DNA of 5,469 bases from assembly GCA_020446285.1 (NCBI GenBank), contig JAGREZ010000067.1:1-5469 (forward strand). Reading direction: 5' to 3'. A model generated the notes under the pieces. The model was not told the origin of the DNA and did not search any database. It was given only the letters and a program-made list of their open reading frames with translations. The DNA is from Geminicoccaceae bacterium. GTDB lineage: Bacteria; Pseudomonadota; Alphaproteobacteria; Geminicoccales; Geminicoccaceae. A program made the position numbers and the translations under genes. Of the stretch, positions 1-5,469 are shown piece after piece. The first letter of the stretch is position 1. Each line of letters opens with the position of its first letter.

Positions 1-234
1 CTCTCGCGCTATCCGCGCAATGCCCGCTTCGTATGGTGCCAGGAGGAGCCGCGCAACATGGGTGGCTGGTTCTTTACCGCTCCGCGCATCGAGAACATCA
101 TGGAGGATATCGGTGTTGGGCAGCAGCGCCTCGTCTATGCCGGACGCAAGGCGGCGGCTTCGCCTGCCACCGGCTTCAACGCCCAGCATGTACGCGAGCA
201 GGAAAAGCTTGTCGACGAGGCGTTCACACTTTAA
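1..234 (+). CDS. sucA: 2-oxoglutarate dehydrogenase E1 component, C-terminal end (partial)
   Basis: This is the last 77 codons of the thiamine-diphosphate-dependent E1 subunit of the 2-oxoglutarate dehydrogenase complex, which decarboxylates 2-oxoglutarate and passes the succinyl group to the lipoyl arm of E2 in the cytoplasm. The reading frame is open from base 1 and ends at TAA (232-234); the start lies left of the window. The diagnostic sequence is RFVWCQEEPRNMGGWFF (residues 9-25 of the fragment), the conserved block near the C-terminus of SucA/OdhA proteins. It is followed by a tail with the ASPATG motif common in alphaproteobacterial SucA. The stop is 30 bases before sucB, the usual order in a suc operon. 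Identification rests on the motif and the adjacent sucB. Nothing looks broken in the visible part. Confidence 0.95.
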   Translation, partial: LSRYPRNARFVWCQEEPRNMGGWFFTAPRIENIMEDIGVGQQRLVYAGRKAAASPATGFNAQHVREQEKLVDEAFTL

Positions 235-264
235 CCGGGCACCGGCCTTGCAGGAGAGCGGATC

Positions 265-1497
265 ATGAGTGTCGAGATCAAGGTTCCGAGCCTTGGCGAA
301 TCGGTGACCGAAGCAACTGTCGCACGCTGGATGAAGAAGGCCGGCGATGCGGTGGCGGCCGACGAACCCATCGTTGAGCTGGAGACTGACAAGGTCAGCC
401 TCGAAGTGCCGTCGCCGGTGGCGGGCGTGATCGAGGAAATCATCGTCGAGGAAGGTGCCGATGTCGAGGTGGGCGCGCTGATCGGCCGGATCGCCGAAGG
501 TGCCGCACCGGCGGCGAAGAGTGAGGGGGCCGCTGAGGCGCAAGCGAAGGAATCCGGCTCGGCAGCATCATCTTCCGACGCCGACAGACCGGCAGCATCA
601 TCCGCTGCCGGTGCAACGGGCGGCGATGCGGGCACCGGACCGGCCGCACGCAAGATCGCCGACGAGAAGGGCGTCGATCTCGCCTCCGTTCAAGGGACCG
701 GCCCCAAGGGCAATGTGACCAAGGGCGACGTATTGCAGGCTGCATCGGCTCCCGCGAAGTCGGCGGCACCCGCCGCTGCGCCGTCGTCGGGTGGCGGGCG
801 CGAGGAACGGGTCAAGATGACCCGCCTGCGCAAGCGCATCGCCGAGCGGCTCAAGGAGGCGCAGAACACGGCTGCCATGCTCACCACCTTCAACGAGGTG
901 GACATGACGGCGGTCATGGAGCTGCGTAAGCAGTATCAGGATGCTTTCGTCAAGAAGCACGGCATCAAGCTCGGCTTCATGTCCTTCTTCGTGAAGGCCT
1001 GCGTCGACGCGCTCAAGGCCTACCCGGCGGTCAATGGCGAGATCGATGGCGACGAGATCGTCTACAAGCATTTTTACGATATCGGCGTTGCCGTGAGTTC
1101 CTCCACCGGCCTCGTCGTGCCGGTGGTGCGTGGAGCCGACCAGCTCGGCCTTGCCGCCATCGAGAGCTCGATCGCCGATCTCGGCACACGCGCCCGCGAT
1201 GGCAAGCTCTCCATGGAAGAGCTGAATGGCGGGACATTCACGATCACCAATGGCGGCATCTTCGGCTCGATGATGTCCACGCCGATCCTCAATCCGCCGC
1301 AGGTTGGCATTCTTGGCATGCACAATATCGTCCAGCGGGCGATGGTCATGCCCAATGGCGAGATCAAGGCGCGGCCGATGATGTATCTGGCATTGTCCTA
1401 CGATCACCGGATCATCGACGGCAAGGAAGCGGTGAGCTTCCTCGTGCGCATCAAGCAGTGCATTGAGGATCCCCAGCGCATGCTGATCGACGCCTGA
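265..1497 (+). CDS. sucB: Dihydrolipoyllysine-residue succinyltransferase, E2 of 2-oxoglutarate dehydrogenase
   Basis: E2 core enzyme that transfers succinyl from its own lipoyl arm to CoA, and scaffolds E1 and E3. The 410 residues are close to the usual ~400. Residues 1-78 form a lipoyl domain, with the lipoylated lysine K43 in ETDKVSLEV. Residues 79-125 are an Ala/Ser/Gly/Asp linker. Residues 126-159 (from [12 protein letters not shown]) are the peripheral subunit-binding domain that docks E3 or E1. A second Ala/Pro linker spans about 160-179. The acyltransferase domain covers 180-410 and has the DHRIIDG motif, with catalytic H381 and D385. The ATG at 265 is preceded by AGGAGA (252-257), a good ribosome binding site at proper spacing, and the lipoyl domain begins right after it. 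Position behind sucA and the [11 protein letters not shown] signature favour succinyl over acetyl specificity. All expected catalytic residues are present. Confidence 0.97.
   Translation: MSVEIKVPSLGESVTEATVARWMKKAGDAVAADEPIVELETDKVSLEVPSPVAGVIEEIIVEEGADVEVGALIGRIAEGAAPAAKSEGAAEAQAKESGSAASSSDADRPAASSAAGATGGDAGTGPAARKIADEKGVDLASVQGTGPKGNVTKGDVLQAASAPAKSAAPAAAPSSGGGREERVKMTRLRKRIAERLKEAQNTAAMLTTFNEVDMTAVMELRKQYQDAFVKKHGIKLGFMSFFVKACVDALKAYPAVNGEIDGDEIVYKHFYDIGVAVSSSTGLVVPVVRGADQLGLAAIESSIADLGTRARDGKLSMEELNGGTFTITNGGIFGSMMSTPILNPPQVGILGMHNIVQRAMVMPNGEIKARPMMYLALSYDHRIIDGKEAVSFLVRIKQCIEDPQRMLIDA
560..602 (+). repeat. 13-bp direct repeat, 30-bp period, in sucB linker
   Basis: CGGCAGCATCATC occurs at 560-572 and again at 590-602, exactly 30 bases (10 codons) apart and in the same reading frame. 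Each copy encodes an AASS stretch (GSAASSS, then RPAASSA), and both use the less favoured serine codon TCA. It lies in the flexible linker between the lipoyl and subunit-binding domains, where length changes are tolerated. It may be the trace of an in-frame duplication, although repetitive Ala/Ser coding could also give it by chance. Confidence 0.6.
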
Positions 1498-1501
1498 TTC
1501 C

Positions 1502-2443
1502 TTGGCGGCGACAGGGCAGGCCGGGCAAGGAAGCACGTTCCGGCGCGACGGCATCACCCGGCGGCAGGTGCTGGCCGGTATTGCCGTGCCGGGGCTTGTC
1601 GTCGGCACCTATGGCGGGCTGGTCGAGCCGCTGGCGTTCATGAATGTCACCCGTTACGCGCCCCGCCTGCCGAACTGGCCGGAGAGGCTGAAGCTCAGGA
1701 TCGCGCTCATTGCCGATCCGCATCTCAACAATCCGTTCATGCCCGGAAAGCTGTTCCGGCGCTTCATTCGCCGCACCAACGAACTTGAACCCGATATCGT
1801 CATGCTGCTTGGTGACTATGCGCCGGGTCATCGCTTTACCTTGCGCGAATACAGCACCCGTGCCGTCGCGGAGCTCATGACCGAATTTGCTGCACCGCTC
1901 GGCACCTTCGCCGTGATGGGCAATCACGACTGGTGGTCCGATCCCGAGGCGCCGAAGACGAAGACGGGACCGTTGCGTCAGCATGTGCAGTTTGTGGAAC
2001 GGGGTATCACGGCGCTGGAGAATGATGCCGTGCGTCTTGAAAAGGACGGCCAGCCCTTCTGGATCGCCGGGCTTGGCGACCAGAACGCGTTCCCCGACGG
2101 GCAGGGGGGCTATTACGGGGTCGACGACCTGCCGGCGACGACGGCGAGGCTCGGCGACGACGCGCCGGCGATCCTCATGGCGCACGAGCCGGACATCTTC
2201 CCGCATGTGCCCGAGCGTTACGCGCTCACCGTCTGCGGCCACACACATGGCGGCCAGATCACCATTGCCGGCTACGCACCCGTCGTGCCGTCGAGATACG
2301 GCCAGCGCTACCGTTACGGCCACATCATCGAGGATGGCCGACACCTCATCGTTTCCGGCGGTATCGGCTGCACCGGACTTCCCGTCCGCATCGGCGTTCC
2401 ACCCGAAATCGTGCTGATCGAGCTCGGCGCCGGTTCCGGTTGA
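1502..2443 (+). CDS. Tat-signal metallophosphoesterase, YkuE/YaeI-like
   Basis: Calcineurin-like phosphoesterase of 313 residues, probably exported and acting on the outer face of the membrane or in the periplasm. The N-terminus carries a twin-arginine motif, TRRQVLAG (residues 19-26), followed by a hydrophobic stretch to about residue 41. I see no clear AxA cleavage site, so it may stay anchored. All family metal ligands are visible: D72-x-H74 (ADPH), G104-D105, GNHD 140-143, H228 (MAHEPD) and GHTHGG 246-251. This fits the YkuE/YaeI branch. The substrate is unknown; relatives have been linked to cell-envelope or lipid phosphodiesters. The start is TTG at 1502. An in-frame stop at 1484-1486 excludes anything further upstream, and the next likely start (GTG, codon 23) would cut the Tat motif. 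There is no Shine-Dalgarno sequence. The gene begins 4 bases after the sucB stop, so translation is probably coupled to sucB. Confidence 0.9.
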   Translation: MAATGQAGQGSTFRRDGITRRQVLAGIAVPGLVVGTYGGLVEPLAFMNVTRYAPRLPNWPERLKLRIALIADPHLNNPFMPGKLFRRFIRRTNELEPDIVMLLGDYAPGHRFTLREYSTRAVAELMTEFAAPLGTFAVMGNHDWWSDPEAPKTKTGPLRQHVQFVERGITALENDAVRLEKDGQPFWIAGLGDQNAFPDGQGGYYGVDDLPATTARLGDDAPAILMAHEPDIFPHVPERYALTVCGHTHGGQITIAGYAPVVPSRYGQRYRYGHIIEDGRHLIVSGGIGCTGLPVRIGVPPEIVLIELGAGSG

Positions 2444-2547
2444 ATCGGTCGGGCAACCGGTTCAAACACCTCGACGGCGAGAATGGTCGGCAGATGTTCG
2501 GCGATTTCCTCCCAGCTCTCGCCTTCTGTCACCGCACCTGTCGTCAT
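2314..2547 (-). CDS. Unidentified small ORF downstream of the amidohydrolase
   Basis: Possible 77-residue protein on the minus strand, beginning MTTGAVTEGESWEEIAEHLP. I do not recognise it. In favour: the ATG at 2547-2545 has GGAAG (complement of 2555-2559) 7 bases upstream, it starts 45 bases after the amidohydrolase stop on the same strand, and the first ~40 residues have protein-like composition with an acidic, probably helical start. An earlier in-frame ATG at 2568 abuts a GGAAG and is less likely. Against: the last ~43 codons lie antisense to the phosphoesterase gene and become rich in Pro, Ser, Met and Arg, as expected of shadow reading. It could be a real small protein, the 5' remnant of a truncated gene, or chance. 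I see no signal peptide or membrane segment. Confidence 0.3.
   Translation of the reverse strand: MTTGAVTEGESWEEIAEHLPTILAVEVFEPVARPIQPEPAPSSISTISGGTPMRTGSPVQPIPPETMRCRPSSMMWP
2436..2460. other. Weak stem-loop at the phosphoesterase stop codon
   Basis: CCGGTTG (2436-2442) can pair with CAACCGG (2454-2460), giving a 7-bp stem with an 11-base loop that includes the last base of the TGA stop. No T-run follows on either strand, so it is not a convincing intrinsic terminator. It sits between two convergent transcription units, where a transcription end is expected. The same region also reads as near-direct repeats (CCGGTTGAA and CCGGTTCAA), so the pairing may be incidental. Confidence 0.25.
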
Positions 2548-2592
2548 GGCATTACTTCCGCTTAGCATCTTCCGTTTCGATGAGCAGAATCC

Positions 2593-4062
2593 TTACTCCC
2601 GATAGAGATCCGCGCCGAAATTCCGCTTCGTGTCGAATTCCGCTGCAATCCCGCCCGAAGATCGTGCTGCGGAGCCGCCCCCGCGCGCGAGGAATCTGCC
2701 GGAACCGGCGGCTGCCTTCAGTTCGCCTTGCCCGACAACCACCTCGCCGCGGCGGATGACCATCGCGGGCCAGCCTTTCACCAGGCGTCCGGCATAGGGA
2801 TTGTAGCCCGTATTGTCGTCGACATGCTCGTGGGTGAGCCGGATCTCGCGCTCTTCATCCCAGATGACGAGATCGGCATCCTTGCCGATGGCGATGCTGC
2901 CCTTGCGCTCGCCAAGCCCGTAAATTCGCGCCGGCTCCGCTGCCGTCAGGCGAACGAAGTCCCGCACATCCATGCCGCCCCGGCTCACCATCGCATCGAA
3001 CAGGACCGGCATGCGCATGCCGAGGCCGCCCATGCCGTTGGCCATCTGCTTGAATGTCGGCTCCGGCCCGGCGGCGAGCTTGCCGGTCTCGTCCATGCGA
3101 TAGGGCGCATGGTCGGAGGAAATGGTGGCGAGCACGCCGGTGGCCAGCCCCTGCCAGAGTGCTTGCCGGTCACTCTCCTCGCGCAGCGGCGGCGAGCAGA
3201 CCCACATGCCGCCTTCGATCCCCGGCCTGTCGAGCGCTTCGCGCGTCATGGTGAGGTAGTGCGTGCAGGTCTCGCCGAAGACCTTCTGCCCGTCGCCCTG
3301 CCAGCGGCGGATGACGCCCAGCCCCTCCTTCGTGCTCACATGGAAGATCATCAGTGGCTGGTCGATCAGGGCGGCCAGCGAGATCGCCCGGTTGATCGCC
3401 TCCTCCTCGGCGAGGCGCGGATGACTGACGGCATGATGGACCGGCCGTGTATATCCACGATCCACCAACCGTCGGCCCATCCAGTCGATCATCCCGTGGT
3501 TTTCGGCATGAACACAGACCATGCAGCCATGTGTGCGGGCGGCCAGCAACACGTCGAGAAACTGCTCGTCATGCAGGCGGATGCGATCATAGGTGAGAAA
3601 GCACTTGAGCGAGCCGTGCCCGTCGCGCACGAGTCCCGGCAGCTCCTCCCGCAGCACTTCGGGGCGGGGATCGGCGAGGATCATGTGGAAGGCATAGTCG
3701 GCCATAGCACCGCGTTCGGCGAGTGCGTGATAATCCTCCACCACCTTGCGCAGGCTCATGCCGACATGCTGGGCGGCGAACGGGATGACCGTGGTGGTGC
3801 CGCCAAGGAGCGCCGCTCGCGTCGCGCTTTCGAAGGTATCGGCGTTCATGAGCCCGCCGGCGGAGAGTTGTTCGATATGACAATGACTGTCGACGCCGCC
3901 CGGTGTGACGAGGCTTCCCCCGGCGTCGATTTCCATCCGTCCCTGCGGCAGTTCCTCGGCGATGACGGAGATCCGCTCGCGCCTGATGCCGATATCGCCC
4001 CTGAAAACATCGCTGCTGGTGGCAATCCGGGCGTTGCGGATGACAAGATCGCAGTAGGTCAT
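2593..4062 (-). CDS. Dihydropyrimidinase/D-hydantoinase family cyclic amidohydrolase
   Basis: Zinc amidohydrolase of 489 residues that should hydrolyse a cyclic amide bond, opening a dihydropyrimidine or 5-substituted hydantoin to an N-carbamoyl amino acid in the cytoplasm. Metal ligands match the family: H60-x-H62 (DSHCHIEQ), carbamylated lysine K153 (SLKCF), H185 (VHAENH), H241 (FHVST) and D317 (SSDHAP). Tyr158, five residues after the lysine, fits the transition-state tyrosine. S290 and N342 fit the residues that hold the substrate amide. The C-terminal part closes the small beta domain (KDADLVIWD) and ends in a Gly/Ser/Ala-rich tail (about 459-474) plus a RNFGADL end. Length is typical. 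The ATG at 4062 has AGGAG (complement of 4071-4075) 8 bases upstream. It is divergent from the racemase gene, a pairing typical of hydantoin utilisation. The exact substrate cannot be read from sequence; phenylhydantoinase and allantoin-like rings are alternatives. Confidence 0.9.
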   Translation of the reverse strand: MTYCDLVIRNARIATSSDVFRGDIGIRRERISVIAEELPQGRMEIDAGGSLVTPGGVDSHCHIEQLSAGGLMNADTFESATRAALLGGTTTVIPFAAQHVGMSLRKVVEDYHALAERGAMADYAFHMILADPRPEVLREELPGLVRDGHGSLKCFLTYDRIRLHDEQFLDVLLAARTHGCMVCVHAENHGMIDWMGRRLVDRGYTRPVHHAVSHPRLAEEEAINRAISLAALIDQPLMIFHVSTKEGLGVIRRWQGDGQKVFGETCTHYLTMTREALDRPGIEGGMWVCSPPLREESDRQALWQGLATGVLATISSDHAPYRMDETGKLAAGPEPTFKQMANGMGGLGMRMPVLFDAMVSRGGMDVRDFVRLTAAEPARIYGLGERKGSIAIGKDADLVIWDEEREIRLTHEHVDDNTGYNPYAGRLVKGWPAMVIRRGEVVVGQGELKAAAGSGRFLARGGGSAARSSGGIAAEFDTKRNFGADLYRE

Positions 4063-4120
4063 GCGGCCTGCTCCTGTTTATGATCGAGGCGTCGTAAGTT
4101 CACAGGTGGGGCAGTCGCGA
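4063..4120. promoter_or_regulatory. 58-bp divergent intergenic region with imperfect dyad
   Basis: Both start codons flank this gap, so control of the amidohydrolase (leftward) and racemase (rightward) probably passes through it or through the gene ends. An interrupted inverted repeat is centred at 4089.5: arms CCTGT (4073-4077) and ACAGG (4102-4106), with CGA (4085-4087) and TCG (4092-4094) inside. Ten of 17 half-site positions pair. The outer arms coincide with the two ribosome binding sites, which weakens the case for an operator. I find no convincing -35/-10 pair on either strand. Confidence 0.4.
4104..4111 (+). promoter_or_regulatory. Ribosome binding site setting the racemase start
   Basis: AGGTGGGG lies 9 bases before the ATG at 4121. 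The alternative ATG at 4061 has no comparable site, overlaps the complementary start codon of the amidohydrolase, and would add 20 residues ahead of the point where family members begin (KRILVINPNS). The site therefore supports 4121. Confidence 0.6.
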
Positions 4121-4789
4121 ATGTCTGGCAAGCGGATCCTCGTCATCAATCCCAACAGCAATGCCGATGTCACCGCCTCGATGAGCGAGGCGCTCGAGCC
4201 CTTCCGTCTGCCGGGCGGGCCGGCGGTGGACTGCCTGACCAATCGGCACGGACCGCTTGGCGTGGAAAGCCAGCGCGATGTCGAGAGCGTGACATTGCAG
4301 CTAGCCGGGCTTGTCGGGAGCGAGGTGGCGGATGCCTTCGTGATCGCCTGCTACAGCGATCCGGGACTGCATGTCTGCCGCGAGGTGACAACGGAACCCG
4401 TCTTCGGCATTGCCGAGTGCGGGCTTCTGCAGGCTTTGGCCAGGGGTGACAGGTTCGGGGTCATCGCCATGATGGATCGCTCGATTCCCCGCCATTTGCG
4501 CTACATGCGCCAGCTCGGTGTGACCGGCAGGCTGGCCGGCGAGGCGGCGCTCGGACTGCGCGTGCACGAGCTTGCCGACGAGGAACGCAGCTGGACGAGA
4601 CTGGTCGAGGTTGGCCGGGAGCTGACCGAAGACGCTGGCGCCGACATTGTCGTGCTCGGTTGCGCCGGGATGGCGCGTTACCGCAAGAGGCTGCAGGCCG
4701 TGCTCGAACGGCCGGTCATCGATCCGACCCAGGCAGCTGTCGGCATGGCGTTATGCGCCGTGCTGAGCGAGGCACCCGCGTCGATCTGA
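4121..4789 (+). CDS. Asp/Glu/hydantoin racemase family protein
   Basis: Cofactor-independent racemase of 222 residues that probably interconverts the stereoisomers of a 5-substituted hydantoin, or of a related ring such as allantoin, by two-cysteine acid/base catalysis in the cytoplasm. The N-terminal strand and loop ILVINPNSN (residues 6-14) is a family hallmark. The two catalytic cysteines are C77 in IACYSDPGLH and C181 in VLGCAGM. Their position and spacing closely match characterised bacterial hydantoin racemases of similar length. An internal block around 111-133 (RFGVIAMMDRS onward) also fits the family. The start at 4121 is chosen for its ribosome binding site and agreement with family length. 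Its divergent partner is a ring-opening amidohydrolase, so the pair could convert both isomers when the hydrolase accepts only one. Allantoin racemase or a maleate-isomerase-like enzyme are less likely alternatives. It ends 11 bases before the convergent dehydratase gene. Confidence 0.85.
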   Translation: MSGKRILVINPNSNADVTASMSEALEPFRLPGGPAVDCLTNRHGPLGVESQRDVESVTLQLAGLVGSEVADAFVIACYSDPGLHVCREVTTEPVFGIAECGLLQALARGDRFGVIAMMDRSIPRHLRYMRQLGVTGRLAGEAALGLRVHELADEERSWTRLVEVGRELTEDAGADIVVLGCAGMARYRKRLQAVLERPVIDPTQAAVGMALCAVLSEAPASI

Positions 4790-4800
4790 CCGCCGGCCTG

Positions 4801-5469
4801 TCACGAAGCAAGGCACTCCCTGAAAAGCCCGGGGTCGACATTGCCGCCGGAAAGAACGACGAGCGTGGTCCGGCCCCGGCAATCGTGCCTGCCCGAGAGG
4901 GCGGCGGCGAGTGCCACGGCACCTCCCGGTTCCACCACCACCTTGAGCCGCTCGAACGAAAGACGCAGGGCCGTGCGCACCTCGTCGTCGCTGACGCAAT
5001 GGCCCGAGTGCAGAAGTTCGCTGTTGATGGCGAAGGTGAGCTCTCCCGGCGTCGGCGCGAGCAGCGCATCGCAGATCGAGCGGGCGCCGGCGATGACCGT
5101 CTCCCGCTTGCCGGAGAGCAGCGAGCGGCGATGATCGTCGAAACCCTCGGGCTCGCTCGAATGCAGGTGGATGTCGGGAAAGGCGTGGGCGAGGGCGATG
5201 GCGCAGCCGGCCACCAGTCCGCCGCCGCCGGCACAGACGATGGCGGCATCCGGCTCGGCACCCAGTGCGCGCGCCTGCTTCGCCATCTCCAGGCCGACCG
5301 TGCCCTGGCCGGCGATCACATGCGGATCGTCATAGGGCCTGACGAGTACAGCGCCGGTCGCGCCGGCGATTTCGGCGCCGATGGCTTCGCGGACCTCGAT
5401 ATAGCGGTCATAGGTGCGCAGGTCCGCGCCATAGGCCTTCGTATTCTCCTGCTTGATGCGTGGCGCATC
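4801..5469 (-). CDS. Serine/threonine dehydratase-like PLP enzyme, C-terminal part (partial)
   Basis: The last 222 residues of a fold-type II pyridoxal-phosphate enzyme; the start is beyond the right edge. Members dehydrate and deaminate hydroxyamino acids such as threonine or serine to a 2-oxo acid and ammonia. Evidence: APRIKQENTKAYGA at the left end of the fragment, PYDDPHVIAGQGTVGLE (about 45-61), the glycine-rich phosphate loop CAGGGGLVAG (79-88), EPGGAVALAA, and the terminal SGGNVD (207-212), whose Ser contacts the PLP ring nitrogen. The PLP-binding lysine lies in the missing part. The protein ends just after SGGN with no ACT domain, so it is catabolic-type rather than biosynthetic IlvA. 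Hydroxyaspartate ammonia-lyase or serine racemase are alternatives that share these motifs. The frame continues through a GTG at 5319, which is internal. The gene converges on the racemase with an 11-base gap and no visible terminator. Confidence 0.88.
   Translation of the reverse strand, partial: DAPRIKQENTKAYGADLRTYDRYIEVREAIGAEIAGATGAVLVRPYDDPHVIAGQGTVGLEMAKQARALGAEPDAAIVCAGGGGLVAGCAIALAHAFPDIHLHSSEPEGFDDHRRSLLSGKRETVIAGARSICDALLAPTPGELTFAINSELLHSGHCVSDDEVRTALRLSFERLKVVVEPGGAVALAAALSGRHDCRGRTTLVVLSGGNVDPGLFRECLAS

Noticed and set aside
598..1608. A 336-codon open frame on the minus strand across sucB
   Set aside because: It mirrors the codon structure of sucB and has a His/Arg/Asp-rich composition without motifs. 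The plus-strand SucB is complete and certain.
1451..2344. A 297-codon open frame on the minus strand across the phosphoesterase gene
   Set aside because: Arg/Val/His-rich product with no domain. The plus strand carries all phosphoesterase motifs in order.
2436..2460. Intrinsic terminator between the convergent units
   Set aside because: The stem is only 7 bp with an 11-base loop, and neither side is followed by a T-run. It is listed only as a weak stem-loop.
2728..4083. A 451-codon open frame on the + strand, antisense to nearly the whole amidohydrolase gene
   Set aside because: Long antisense frames are common in GC-rich DNA. The product is His/Ala/Arg-rich with no recognisable motif, while the minus strand encodes a complete enzyme with every metal ligand.
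4061..4120. Racemase start at 4061, adding 20 residues
   Set aside because: No comparable ribosome binding site, the added residues do not fit the family N-terminus, and this ATG overlaps the divergent gene's start codon. The ATG at 4121 fits better.
4785..4806. Bidirectional terminator between the racemase and dehydratase genes
   Set aside because: Apart from the short GCCGGC palindrome, the 11-base gap and its flanks form no stable hairpin, and no T-run is present.
5317..5319. GTG as the start of the dehydratase
   Set aside because: The frame continues upstream to the window edge with clear family sequence (PYDDPH, APRIKQENTKAYGA), so this valine codon is internal.

Overview
This GC-rich window has the codon bias and gene content of a proteobacterial chromosome. 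The SucA and SucB sequences resemble the alphaproteobacterial type, and I infer an alphaproteobacterium, probably in or near Hyphomicrobiales, from remembered sequence style rather than from a search. I see no insertion sequence, phage gene, tRNA, rRNA or CRISPR array.

Left block (1-2443, + strand). It begins with the last 77 codons of sucA (2-oxoglutarate dehydrogenase E1). A complete sucB (succinyltransferase E2) follows after a 30-base gap. Only 4 bases after sucB comes a Tat-signal-bearing metallophosphoesterase that starts with TTG. The first two genes build the 2-oxoglutarate dehydrogenase complex of the TCA cycle. The third is functionally unrelated and sits where many relatives have lpd, the E3 gene.

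Middle (2444-2592). A short convergent spacer separates the TCA block from a catabolic block. It holds a weak stem-loop at the phosphoesterase stop codon and the 5' part of a possible small minus-strand gene (2314-2547) that I cannot identify.

Right block (2593-5469). A cyclic amidohydrolase of the dihydropyrimidinase/D-hydantoinase family (minus strand) is divergent from an Asp/Glu-hydantoin racemase family protein (plus strand), with only 58 bases between the start codons. That gap carries an imperfect dyad centred between the two ribosome binding sites. Convergent with the racemase is the C-terminal part of a serine/threonine dehydratase-like PLP enzyme that runs off the right edge. The amidohydrolase and racemase suggest stereo-inverting ring opening of hydantoins, dihydropyrimidines or allantoin-like compounds. 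The carbamoylase that would finish such a pathway is not in the window.

All main genes belong to known families. The most useful leads are the racemase/amidohydrolase pair and its shared control region, the unusual active-site-region residues of the amidohydrolase, the unidentified small ORF, and the phosphoesterase coupled to sucAB. I found nothing that clearly amounts to an undescribed system.
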